Part shown: positions 28,458-41,400 of the stretch, piece after piece
Layout of the letters: every line of letters begins with the position of its first letter
How positions within the stretch are numbered: position 1 is the first letter of the stretch
DNA from: Chalara sp. BL73
Lineage: Eukaryota > Ascomycota > Leotiomycetes > Helotiales
Length of the DNA: 64,000 nt
Assembly (NCBI GenBank): GCA_918026815.1
Contig: CAKJVC010000088.1
Coordinates: 1,984,001 to 2,048,000, forward strand
Direction of reading: 5' to 3'
The notes under the pieces: model-generated
What the model was told of the DNA's origin: nothing
What the model saw: the letters and a program-made list of their open reading frames with translations, nothing else
Database searches by the model: none
Program-made: the position numbers and the translations under genes

Positions 28458-31400
28458 TTGCTTATTACTACCGCTACAGCACTTACACTACATACAATGT
28501 CTTTTACATCCGTACTAAAGTCCGTATTTACAGTTAAAAAGCCTGAAATAACGCTTAAAGATTTTATTTCAAGCTTATTTTCCGACAAAACACACAAGCA
28601 TAAAAAGCCTAAAAAGCAATCGGTTGCTTTTACAAGCTCGAGCCGAGCATATAACCGTGCTTACTTTCAACTTATGCCGGTACCTGAAAAATATAGCAGT
28701 CTTTTCTTCAACAGCAAAAAAGTTACTGCATACTTCAAGTTTCTTAACAAAAACTTTAAGAATTATAAAATCCAAAATAACAAAAAAAAGAAAAAAAAAG
28801 CAGCAGAGTACGCTTCGGTTTAGCTAAAAAAAGAAATTAAACAGCTAAGCGAATACAGTAATTCGACTGTAACGTAAAAAGCTTTCTAACGGAAACTGTT
28901 AAAAAAGTACCGGTACAAAAACTCGAAACAACTTTTATATACTATCGTATACTTCGACAAATACGTCAAAAAGTTTAAAACTATCAGTAATTAAAGTCAC
29001 GTAACACAAAAGCAAATATACTTTTATTGCAAAAAGTTCAACTAAGCAAAATCAAAATGCTTAGAAAAAAGAATTATTACAAACAAAATGCTAACGTTTA
29101 AGTTTTTATATAAACTGCTTTATAAACTGCGAGCAAAAACTTTCAAATATGCAGTAAAGCCTAAAAAACTAAGTACTAAAAACATTAAACTTTACAAAAA
29201 AGTCTATAAGTACGTTAAAAACGGATATACAGTATTAAAAGAAATAAATAATTTAGTATAAAAACAAAAAATAGAAAAACTGCCTACAAAGTTTAATAGC
29301 CTGGAAATAAGCACTCCTTTTGTGTTTAAAAAAACTCGCTTAGCATTTTCGGCATTTTCGACGTTAAAACTAAAAAAACGCAACAAAGCTGTTTTGCTTC
29401 TCGTTAAAAAAAAATCTTTAAAAAACCGCTCAGCTACGAACAAAAAAATAAACAATATTACAAAAAACTTGAAACGTTTACAGATTTTACAAGCTGTTGC
29501 AAAACGAGCTTAGCAAAAAGCTCGAATAGCTAACTTCAACAATTTAGAAAAAAACTATACTAAAAAATATAAAGTCGGTTACGAAAAATTCGCAAAAAAA
29601 AAAAAGTTCCGAAATAACGATATTTGCAAGTAGTGCAAAAATCAGCAATCAAATAATATAAAACCTTAAAAACTTTATAAATATATAAATTAGTGCTACG
29701 ACTACAAAAAGTTTATTAGCCTAAGCGTTATTCATAAGTCTGATAAAAATCACTATATTTGCTTAAAACTTTAAAAAGCCGGAAAAACTTTAATTTTTGT
29801 ACAGTTCAGCAACGACTTTCCGCGCCGAAACTAAGTTATAGCGCGGACTATCAATACTAAATTTAGCCACATTCCTAAAAATAAAAAACGAGCTTTAAAA
29901 AAAAAAGCCCAGTTTAAAAAAAAAAAAGCTTAAACTAAAAAAAAAAGCGTAGTTAACAACATTAAAACTTACGTTTGCGAAACTAGCGACATACTAACGG
30001 AAACGAAGCTAAATAATAAAACGAGTGCTTAAGTGCAAAACTTCATTGCGAAAAAAGCCGAAATAAAGCCTGTAAAAGTCAGACTATCTACTAAAAAAAC
30101 AAAGCGTTTAGCACTATATAACTCTAAGCTTACGCTACAGCAAAAGCTTTAAAAGCAAGCGAAGCACAGTATCGTTAAATCACCGCAGCTAAAAACGGTA
30201 CGTTTTTAAAAAAAATTTCCTAAAAACAAGCTTAAAAAGCCAAGCAAAGCAAGCTTAAAACAAAAAGCTACAAAAGCTCAAAAATTAAAACTTACAGTAG
30301 CGAATGCGCTAGCTAAGCTTGGCTACAGTTATAAAAGTTCGTTAGCAAAACTTATAACCCAGAAATCGATTCTTAAAAAATTTACTTTAAAAAAACTGCT
30401 GTCGCTAGCAAATCCGGCTTTGCTTTCTAAAAAACGGCTTAAAATTTTAAAAAGAACGCTAAATAAAAAAATGAAACATGCACTTATTAAAAAAAGCATA
30501 ATAAGCCTAAAAAAACTAGTAATTTGCTTTAGTATTAACTTTAATACAACTACTAAACAAACACTTAAAAAAAGCATAATTAGCTTAGAAAAGCTAATAA
30601 ACTGCAGCAAAAGCACAGCTAACGTTAGTTCCGGCTTAGTAAAGTTTTATTCGAGATATTCGAAAGTTTATTTCTTTACGCCGAAAATAGTTATTACACT
30701 AGCAGGCCGCTTAAAGCTTGTAAACATTAAAGCTACGCTTAACACAAACGCCGAAGTTAGCCTAATAACGCTAAAAGTTGCGACAAAAGTAAATATTCTT
30801 ATTACCCGGAACGACAATATAGCTCTAAAAACAATTACAAAAAGTACGTCGAAATTTGTAGAATTTGTAAACAATTTGCCGGTTACTATTAGCAATACAG
30901 CTATAAAAACCCGATTCTATATTATAGACTTTTCTAGTTTCAAACTAATTTTAAGCTTTTTATTTATACGCAAAACTAAAGTAGTGTTCCGTTATTTTAA
31001 AAACTTTCTTAACAGCCCTGTTTTTGCTTTTATTAAAAACCCAAAAACTGGCTTAATCACTACAGTAAAAACAAATACTAAAACGGAATCCGCAAAAAAC
31101 GCTGTAATACGTCGAGCTTAAAACACTATCGGAATAATTAAGTCTAATAGTAATAACGGATATACGACAAATTCAAAAAACTAGCAACATCTGTAGCTGA
31201 CTGCGTAGCTATAAATAGCTTTTGTACAACAAACGCAGAAATGTTTCAAAAAAGCTTTTAGCTTGTTTTAGTGCTTAAAAAACTTAAGAACAAGTTTTAC
31301 CTTTTTAAAAGAAAAAACAAGCTTATAAGCAATTCGTAAAACACAAACACTCATTTAATTTTGAATTTTGTAAAAACAGAGTTTAACTTCAATTACACAC

Positions 31401-34400
31401 TTTTTCTTTACAGAAAAAAAGCAACGCGGTACTTTAGCGTAAATACTGCATACAAAACAAAGAACAAAAAGATCTATTTAGTTAATAAAGCTAACGAAGT
31501 AAGCAATGCTTCCGGAAAAAAAAAAAACTAGTATAAAAAATCTAAAACAAAAAACGTTTTTCAAAAACAAATTGAAATATATCAAAAACATATTATTTCC
31601 AGATTTTCGGACATTTTTAAAAAGTCACGCTTTACGCTTGAAAAGCTAAAAGATCTAAATATCGGAAATATGCTACAACCTGCAAAACGAAAGTTTTTGA
31701 AAAAAGTTTTAATTAACAAAAAAAAGGTTTTTGCGTTCGACTAGTCTGAATGCGAACGATTTCATAAAAATGTATCACTACCTATTGTAATCAAAACAAT
31801 AAAACACACAGTATAGCAAATAGCGAGCTTTCTTATTTCAAAAGCATTAAAACTTTTAGTAGTAAAAATGTTTAAAAAAAAACTAAATCGCAACGTGCTA
31901 AAGTACTGTAATAGACCATATCGGAACTTATAGTTTTTAGTTGCTAAAAAAAAGCCCGGTAATTACAAGCTAATTAATTCGGCAACGTTTATAAATGCCG
32001 TTATACTAAAAAACGCGAATTTACTTTTTTCTGTCGACGAATTTGCTAATGAATTTGCAAAGTGTTATATTGCAAACTTAGTTAACTTATACTCCGGATA
32101 TAATCAAATAACGTTGCATCTTATTTGCAGAAATATAACAGCATTTTTTACACTACTCGGATTGCTGAAATACACAATATTACCCCAAAGCGCTACGAAT
32201 TCAGTTGCAGAATGCGTAAAAATTATAATGCTTGTTCTAACTGCAATCTGTCTTGAAATAGCTGTGCTTTTCCTAAACGACATAAGCGTTAAAAGACCCT
32301 ATACGGATTATAACGAAAAAAAAGTATTGCTCGAAATACGACAGTACATTTTTAAGCATATTCAAAACTTCGACAAAACACTAAAACGAATTAAGCGTGC
32401 AAAAAGCTCTATAAAGCTTAAGTCTCAATTTTGCAAAAACGAGCTAAATATTGTAAGCTTCGTATGCAACTCGAAAAAAAAAAAGCTTTCTGCGAACAAA
32501 GTCGTCAAAATTATAAACTAGAAAACACTCGAAAACGTTACGAAAGCCAAAGCTTTTATAAGCTTGTACGTGTATTTCCGGATTTGAATAAAAAATTTCG
32601 GCACTATTGCAGCACTTATTTACAACTTGATAAAAAAAAGTGTTGCATAGTATTAAAATCCTAACGTTCAAAAAGTAGCTATAAAAACGCTACAAAACGC
32701 TACAGTTACAGCGCCGGTGCTTATTCGGATCGACTATAAACCGAATGCCGAAAAAATTGTTGTAAAAGTAAATGCCAGCTTGGATAGCTATAGCAGTTAC
32801 TTAGGCCAAAAAAATCTCGCATTAAGCAAAGTTAAGCTTGCTAAATATAAAAGCAAGACTTAGTCGAAAGCCGAACGCAACTACAACGCTACAAAACGAA
32901 AGTGCAAAAATGTTTTTAAAATTCTAAAAAAATTGCAAGTTTAAGTTATTGCAATTCATTTCGTACTAAAAACAGATACGAATATATTTGTAGCACAGCT
33001 AAATAAAGCTGCTACTGATTACTTAGAAGTTTTAGTTACTAAATAGCTTGCCTGGATTAAGCTATTTGATTTTGAAGTGCGGCATATGCCCGAAAAACAG
33101 TATACAGCCGCTAATGCGCTGTCGAAAAAACTTCGCTATTCTAATAATACTAATACAAGTAATAAAAAAAATATCGATAATTGAATACTTGCGGAACTTA
33201 AAGCGTACGAAATATGCCCTGTAAAAACAGAACAAAATATAAGCTCCGAACACATTATCGACTTAAAGCAAAATACTGATTCCGAGCATAAAACAAATCC
33301 TGAGTTGCGAAGTAAAGCGCTAATACTTCAAAAAATAAAAAATAAAGTAGCTTCTTTACGCAACGAAAAAATCGGAATCGAGTCAAATTCGAAAAAACCT
33401 AAGTACAAAACACTTATTTCCAGTTCTAAATACAGTAAAAAATTTATTAAAATAGCACGCTATTTAACAACGCTCAAAAAGCCTAAAAACATAAGTGTTC
33501 CAAAATTCCGCAAGTTCAAAAAGAAAGCACTGAAATATAGCGTTCACGAACAAAAATTGTAGCGCTTGCCAACAAAAAAAATACTTATCAAACTTGTAGT
33601 CGATAACAAACGGATCCGAAACAAAATTCTTCGAAACGTACACTACTAAAGCGGCCATAAAAAAAAAAAAAGCACTTATTATAAAATTTCTTAACGATAC
33701 TTCTAGCACGGCTGCTATAAAAATGTAAAAAACTACGTCAAAACGTGTAAAAAATGTCAATTCAAAACAGCCGGAAAAAAAAAGAAAGCTATGTACTCTA
33801 CAGCGTCGAACGAACTAATAAAAAAATGAGCGATTAATATTACTTACATGCCGGCTTAAAAAAGGAAAAAGTACTTAGTTGTAGCCAAAAACGACATAAG
33901 TAAATAGCTCGAAACAAAAGCTATTGCGAATAAAAATGCTTTTACAGTTGCACGATTCATTTAAGAAAACGTCATTTGCCGCTATAGTATTTTCGGAAAA
34001 ATAGTTGTAAATAACGGAAAAAAATTCAAAAAAAAAATGCTAAAATTACTTTCGAAATAAAAAGTAAACAAAATTCAAGTCTTTGCATACTATACTGCAG
34101 CAAATAAAATAATCGAGCGTAGTTACAAATCCCTGAAAAACGCTTTGTTTAAACTAGAAAAAAGCTAAATTAACAATTTAGCAGCTGTTTTATTTGCGGA
34201 ACGTACTACAGTTCACGGACCTACAGAATATACACTGTTTTATATAGTTTATAAGCGAGAACCTATTTTGTCTATAGAATCACGATTTTTTACTTGAAAA
34301 ACTTTTTTTACAGAAAAGATTACTAACCGTTCTAAGCTTATTAAACTGAAAGCGAAGCAATTCCAAATAAAAAAAAAAAATGTCGAAAAAGCCAAATACA

Positions 34401-34560
34401 GAAAAACTCGTCGACGGCAAAAAAAAAAAGAAGCGTTTAATGCCAAGCATAAAATTAAAGCTAAACCACTGCAAAAAAACGACATTGTACTTCGTCATAA
34501 CTCTGTCAAAAAAATCGACATGTTTTCAAATAAAAAACTTAACTTCAAGTAACTAAAACT
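28458..34560 (+). pseudogene. gag-pol of family C retrotransposon
   Basis: A broken plus-strand coding region. The gag start includes an open stretch at 28458-28823. An aspartic protease lies in the open frame 30420-31121, with LNTNAEVSLIT near 30730-30768, where the usual Asp-Thr-Gly has become Asn-Thr-Asn. Reverse transcriptase is at about 31950-32350, with LFLND near 32270 in place of the YLDD box. RNase H follows at about 32700-33150 (KLFDFEVRHMPEKQ, then ANALSK). Integrase covers about 33600-34300, with a Zn-binding CKKCQ segment, TYMPA near the first catalytic Asp position, and VVNNGKKF where VDNGTEF is expected. The order PR-RT-RH-IN fixes the Ty3/Gypsy type. Stops and Asp-to-Asn changes follow the RIP direction. 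Confidence 0.82.
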
Positions 34561-37500
34561 ATATCAAATACTCAGTGTTAACAACGACAAAAAGTACTAC
34601 AAGCTTAAAAAGCTTAAGCCTAACGAAATAGCTTTAAAAAAAACTTTCTCGAAAAGCAAGCTTAAGCTATTTTTCTAACGAGAAAGTTATTTCTATACGC
34701 CGGACGATAAAGTAACAAATAGTAGTTCAAGCTCTGAGCCTAACCTTAAAAAGCCTAGAAATATTAAAAAAAAAGAAAAAAGCAGCCGACAATTTGTTGT
34801 TAGACCACTCTATTTAACAAACGCACAAAAAAGCCTATATGCCCGAGTAAATAATTCTGAAAAACCCTTAAACTAAAGTTCAAAGCGCTACTAGCTTAAA
34901 AGCTTCCCTAGTAAAAAAAAAGTCTTAGCCGGCACTACAACGAGTCCTAAACCGAATCGCCGACAGCAGCTGTCACTAGCTACTACACGTTCCACTTACT
35001 AGCTTAGCGACGATCTCTTCGACAGTGCTTTTATTTTTGCTTTTCGTAAGCCAGAACGCGCACAATTCAGCACCCCGTTACATAAGTAAAAATTGTAGTT
35101 GTAGCCTAAACACTTATAAGTGCAAAAAAGAAAAGCTTCAGTAACTATTGCACCGGCAAACGGAACGCAATTCTCAAAAGCTTACGGAAATAGTAAAAAA
35201 AACAGCAAACTATCCCTAAATAAGCCAATCAAGTCAAACAGCCCCTAAAGCCGCATATGCCCCAAGACTACAAAAGCTTTATAGAAAGCCCTCAAAGCTA
35301 CAGTGAAAAAAATCAGAACAGCTAAAAAAATAAAAAGATTCCTAGCTACCCCGAAAAAAAAAACAAAAAATTATTAAAAAAAGCCTAAGTAAAATGCAGC
35401 TCCTTAGCAAACTCTTTAAAGCATAAAAAAAAAACGCTAAAGTAGCTACTTTCAGCACTTAACTTGACTTTAAGCCCGTAGAAGTTGATAGCTTAAAAAA
35501 GACTTCAAGCCTTAAAACAACTCTACAAGCTTCCAGCAAGCTTAATATGCCTCAATAACTCGAAAATGCTTTTATAGCTTACGATCCGAGTCCAGATTTA
35601 GCAGTTCCGGTAAATTTAGTTCTAGTTCCAAAAAAGCTTATTTTAATTCTAAAGTTTTTATTCTGTAACGCTATTAGCGAAAAAAAAAAAACAAAAAGAT
35701 TCGATAGCGCTCGGAAATACTTAGCTACAACAAGCTTGAACCGGACTTAGCTTGTTGTTTTCCGGAAATAAAATCAAGAATTCACAAACGAGCAATCCCG
35801 AGTACTAACAAGCAAACGATGTACAAAGTGCAAAAGTTTGGAATTTAACCTTGTAGCGATAAAAAACGCAACACGTTAAACACTTTAAAGCTCGCTTATA
35901 AAAACAAGCTTTCCAGTAAATAGATCTCCGCTCTCGCCGCTAAAAGCAACCGAAGTTCAACAAACAAAATAGGCTACAAGTAAAAAATCTCGTCAACTAA
36001 AAAACAATTGCGCGACGTTTAAGCCGAACAACTTCAACACTGCTATTAATAGCAACGCGTTAAACCGTTTCGAGTAAAGTTTTTTTATAGTCAATCAGTA
36101 AAAATACAAGTAAAAAATCGCCGCATCAAGAAAACAAATAGCTCAACAAAAAAATGCGATAGAAATAACAAACACTGCTTTTCGAGAATTAAAACTTATA
36201 CTAGCAGTGCTTCCCGACTCGAAAAAACAGCGAAAAAACCCGAAAACTGCACAGTAACTGTATTCGGAAAAAAAAAAGTCAGTACAAGCGAAAGCGTGCA
36301 CGTTCTTAAAGCCAACCGGTACAGTTTAATCGCAAGTAGTCGCGCTAAAATCAAATCCGACAAGTTTTTTTAAGCTTACGCTTTTAACGCTATAACTTGC
36401 GGTGCTACAAAAACGTCAAAACTATAATATTGTTAAACTGTAAAAACTTGTTATTTTGTTGCTTCACTTCATTTTCGATTAACATTTTTAATTCGGAGCA
36501 TTGTTCGAAAAAGAAAAAAGAATAATTGTGTTTGTTGTTTTGCCCGAGCTTTAACTTTGTTCCCAATTGTATAGTTGTTAAAGTTGAAAAGAAGCTATAA
36601 GTAACTGTTAGCAATAAAAATCATAAAAAGCAATCCGACTTATTTATAGCCTCGCTAGTACTTCAGCTTTGCTTTATTTACCACGATTTAAAAGCACTAC
36701 AACAACGTTAAAAATGTAACGTCGATAAATACAAAAGCCGCTTACTTTGATATTACACTTTAATACTTCATTATAAAATCCGGAAAATTGTTCGAAAAAA
36801 AAAAAAAAACGATTGTGTTTGTTGTTTTGCTCGAGCTTTGACTTTATTCTCAATTGTATAGCTGTTAAAAGTAGTTAAAGAGCTACAAACAACAGTTAGC
36901 AATAAGAATTAAAAAAAGAAATCCGGCATACTTATAGTTTCTGCGTTGCAGCTTCGCTAGCGCAGCTTTGCTAACGCTTCACTTTATTTCTAATCGTGTA
37001 GTCGCGAAGTTCACTTTACTCGATAATTCCTGTTTTTAATACTAGTCAGTAATAAAAACAAGTCAGGAAAAAAAACGACTTAGCTTTGATTTGTATCGAC
37101 AGCAAGCATAAAGTAGAGAATTGAGTGTGAAATAGAAAAAGAATTGTAAAAGAGTTGTAAATCAAAAATAAAAGCAAAAACCGATCAGAAAATCGATCTG
37201 CGCAACGACAACGTATTAAAAGCGTTGCAATGAAAAAATACTTTTCAATTCTCTTATACTAATGGCTTATTTGATTCAATTGTATGCTCGATACAGTCGA
37301 GTATAAAAAAATCAAATAAAGAATTGTATAAAAAGCTCGAATGAAAAGTAGTTGTAAAAAGAAGTTTATCAAAAAATAAACAGTTAGCAATTGATTTTCG
37401 CAAAAAATCAGACAGCTGAATATCATACAAATAATAGATCAGATTCTTATAATATTGCTCGAAGAAAATCATAATTATTAAAAATCGAGTTGTTGTTGTT

Positions 37501-37731
37501 GTTGTTGTTGTAAAGTTGTAAGTTAAAAAAGGATAAAAAAAGGTAATATAAAAAGGTCGGTATTTTATCGCTAGCCAGGCAAGTTAATATTCACTCTCGA
37601 AAGTAAAAAGTAAATCACGTAACGCGACAACAATTCATAAAGCAATATCAGAGAAAAAAAGCTCGATCTAACTAAACGCAAACTTCTACTAACTAGTGCT
37701 CGAAGCGAGCACGTATAAAAGGGGGGACGGA
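34561..37731 (+). other. Long region between integrase and 3' LTR of element C
   Basis: About 3.2 kb lies beyond the integrase, far more than most Ty3/Gypsy elements carry. The first part (to about 35000) reads as a charged, low-complexity extension in the integrase frame. From about 35000 to 36400 broken Lys/Ser/Pro-rich frames continue, without a domain I recognise. At about 36500-36660 and 36785-36945 two related copies of a roughly 155 bp segment occur, each with a TTGTGTTTGTTGTTTTGC core and CAATTGTATAG further on. A weaker third trace is near 36980-37060. It could be an extra ORF, an env-like remnant or regulatory sequence. Confidence 0.5.
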
Positions 37732-38041
37732 TGTAGTAGAGACGATTTTCTTTCCTTTCACACTCCGTTACGTGATACTCATGAATAGTCAGTCATGTGA
37801 CCTGATAAGCATGAGTTGTATATAACCTGCGCTTCCGGTAGAGAGGCGCACCATCATCAATGCTACACACCTTTCCACCCTTCTATATTCTACACTACTA
37901 TAAGCTATTAACGTTTATCTATTATATAGAGCTTAGGCTCGCCGGTGCTCTCCCCAGTATGCTACAGCCACCGCTATCACGCCTATGAGTTTTGTGCTAG
38001 ATCCTGTTGCTGTTCTTGCTCTCAGCATGTTCCCCGCCACA

Positions 38042-38311
38042 TTATAACGTTTTTAATGCGATACTTTTCTGACTCGTGCCGAACTATACTTCGTGAAAAA
38101 ATTAAAATGTAAAATGCTGGAGGAAAGTGGCACAAATTAACTGCAATTAATACAAAAACTAATTTTTACTTTTTCTACTACGTCCCGAGTTTTCTATTTA
38201 TACTTTCCGAACCCCTGGCAACTCCTTATGTGCCTATACATGCCAAGCTTCAGTGTTTTTACCGAGCCCCTCTCAGTGCCCCTTAGCACGTGACATCCTG
38301 GCGCCTGACAT
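38042..38311. other. Unmutated segment between elements C and B-4
   Basis: After one copy of TTAT the composition returns to near normal for about 270 bases, for example CCGAGCCCCTCTCAGTGCCCC near 38260. This contrasts with the RIP-mutated sequence on both sides. It has no coding frame and no match within the window that I could find. Confidence 0.4.
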
Positions 38312-38467
38312 TAAAGTAGTATAGTTAAAAAAAAAAAAAAATTTCCGGCGAAATTTCTTTATTTGTATTTAAACGTAAAAACACGTTAAAACGGAAAAAA
38401 AATAGTATTACAAACCGAATTTTAAAACTCGCTAAAAGCTCCAAAAAAAAGCTTTAAAGCGTTTTAG

Positions 38468-41400
38468 TGTCACAGCACGCGCTGTGGATCTACAGATACA
38501 AAGGGCAACGGTGGTGCAATACGAGAATCTATAGCTAAAAAAGGAAAAAAAAGCTCGAGAAAAGCAGGCTATATATACACGAGAAGCTTGAAAAGCTCGC
38601 TTAATATAGATCACGTATGCTTAAAAACACGCGACGTAACATTACTTTTTTCTCCGGAAAAAGCTTGTTTTTAAGTTTTAAAAACACAGCAAATTACTAT
38701 TTAAATAGTTATAATTGTTAATACTTTTTTTTTATGCTTTAATTTAATTCTTTAGCTTTAAAAACAGTTTTTTCGCGCTTGAGTTTTGTAAGTAAAACGT
38801 TTTCAGCAAATAAAAAACGTACTTTAAATCGAAAACTAAATACTACTTAAAGTTTTTTTTTAGTTTACTTAACGAATTTTGTATTTAAGCTTTTTACGCT
38901 TTAATTTGCAAACTAGCACTTTTTTCAGTTTTTATTTTAGTTTATTTTTAATAATAATTAACTTAGCTTTTTTTGTAATTTGTTTTAGCAAAAAAGCATT
39001 TTTTGCTTTACGTAAACAATTAACTGAAAACACAAAGTGTATTTTTATAAAGTTCGAAAATTTCAGTTAAAAAAAATAGCTTTTTTAAACAATAATAAAC
39101 TAAAAACTTTTTATTTAAAAGTCGAATTTAGTACTAAGCCGTTTTTTGCGCTAGTTTTTTGTTAGTATATAAACGTAATTATTTACGCCGAAATTTACTA
39201 ATCGGCAGCGTTTATTAACGTTTTTAACGTATATTTTTTATATTTGTTATAAGTACTTTTTAGCTTTTTTTTATATTTGTACATTTTTTGTACGTATATT
39301 TAAACTTTTTTTTAATTAAGCTTTTTTCGCGCGTTTTTTAGTGTTTTTTTTGCGAGTTTTTAGTTTTAAAACGTATTTAATTTATAGCTGTATTAAATTT
39401 CGAACAAAAACATTATTTTTAAGTTTTTGTGCAATAACGTAAACTGCGCGTAGTTTATTATAAAAATCAGTTTCGGCCAGTCGTTTTAATAGTAATTAAT
39501 AAAAAGCTTAAACTGTAAATTAATATACTAGTTAACAATTTTTGTTTAATTGTTCGTTTAAAAGTAATATACTATAAAAAGTTTTAGCTTTATTTTTAAA
39601 ATGCGTATAAACTCGTTTTAAAATAACAAAATAAACTAAAAGTTTTTGTTTAATATTATTGTTTAAAAAGTTTTGTAATAACAGTAAATATATTTAATAT
39701 ATATACAAATTATATTTTAAGTATTTACTAATTTCGAATAAAAAATTAATACTGCTTATTTGTAAAATTTATCGACTACTAAAAAAAAAGTTGTTATATT
39801 TGTTTTTTGCCGCAAAAAACAATTTAAAATTTTTAAACACGTATTGCTATAACTAGTCGAAAATCAAAAACAAATATAAATAACTAAACGTGTAATTACG
39901 TAATACTATTGTTTTTTAGTATATTTTACAAAAGTAAATATAATTAAATATATTGCTTAAAAAACTTTTTTATTAATAGTTTCGAACAATAAAAAACTTA
40001 GTTTTAAAATTTTTTAAGTATACTGTTAATACTTAAACGTAAACTTTATTTAAAAACTGTACGCAAAACGTTTTTTTTATTAGCACTACAAACTTTTTTT
40101 GCTACAAAAACAGTTTGTTTTTCAGTTTTTAGTTTTAAGTTTTAATACAAATTTAAACACGTATAAACTTTAGTTCGGTATTTTTTTTATTTGTTTCGAG
40201 CAATTAATTTATTAAATTAAAGTTTTTAAAAACAAAACGGTTTTTTTTCGAACGTTCGGCTTAATTTTCGAATACAGCTATAAATAATTAAGCTAAAATA
40301 CAAATATTTACTCGGTTAAAATTTAGCAGAACTTAATTACAAGTTTTTTTTTTTAAAGTATTTTAAAAAACTACGTTTTGCTTTTTTTTTATTAAAGTAT
40401 TCGTTTTTTTGTTAGCTTTTTTTAAACAGTATATAATATTAAAATAAAATTTAAAAAGTATTTTCGTTTAACGAATTTAGTAAACATTTAATATTTTGCT
40501 TATTATAAAATACTTAAATACTTTATAATTAATAAACACTTAAATAAAAAAAATAGTATTCGCTAAATTCGTTTGTTACTATATTAATAAACGTACAATA
40601 ACTTGCATTTTTTTGTTATATATTTAATAGTTAAGCTTTGCAAATATTATAGTTTTCGAAAAATACTTTACAAAAAACTATAAGTTTTTAAAACTTTTAT
40701 ATTGTAAAAACACTTTTGTTATAACTTTGTTACTTGCGTCTATTTTTACTAAACTTTTAAATTTGTAATCGTAATACTACAGTACAAAAACAGTTGTTAA
40801 AAACTTTTTAAACAACGCAAATACTTTTTAACAATTTTTATTAAACTTAAAAAAAATAATTTTTTTTGTAAACTGCGTTAAAAAAAATACTAAACGTTAG
40901 TAAAAATTGTAAAATTTTAAAAATAACTATATATTGCGTATATTAGTTAGTTAAGTTTAAAAAGTAATAGCCGAAATTTTTTAAAAGTTTATTTCGATGT
41001 TTTTTGTTGTAACTATAAAGTTTAAGTATTTAATACAAATTATATAAAACTTTGTTTTTCGAATGTTTATTTACAAACTGGCAATTTGTAACTGTTTAAA
41101 AATTTTATAAATATGTTTTACGTATTTATATTTACTGTTAAAAAAAAAAAATATTGTTTAAGTAAACTATGCAAAAATTATTTAAATAGTTAAAAAACAC
41201 GTTGTTTATATAATTTTAATACGTAGCCGAACTGTTTGTTAAACTAAAAAAAAGCACTTTACATTTATAAAAGTTATAGTGCGTGTAAAACGCTGTAAAC
41301 TTTTTTAAATTAAAATTTATGCGTATATAGTAAAACGTTTAGCGAATATTAAACTTAATATAAATTTTAGCTTTTGTTAAACGTACTAGTATTTTGTCGA

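Larger units (their letters stand above)
27452..38041 (+). mobile_element. Large Ty3/Gypsy retrotransposon, family C (10.6 kb)
   Basis: A 10,590 bp element has two 310 bp LTRs (27452-27761 and 37732-38041). They start TGTGGTGGGGACG (TGTAGTAGAGACG in the right copy) and end CGCCACA. TTAT flanks both sides (ATTAT if a shared A is counted). A polypurine tract, AAAAGGGGGGACGGA, directly precedes the 3' LTR. Each LTR carries a TATA-like GTTGTATATAACC promoter core. The element is RIP-mutated but less so than family B. It sits within A+T-rich repeat sequence (27337-27451 and 38042 onward). Confidence 0.92.
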
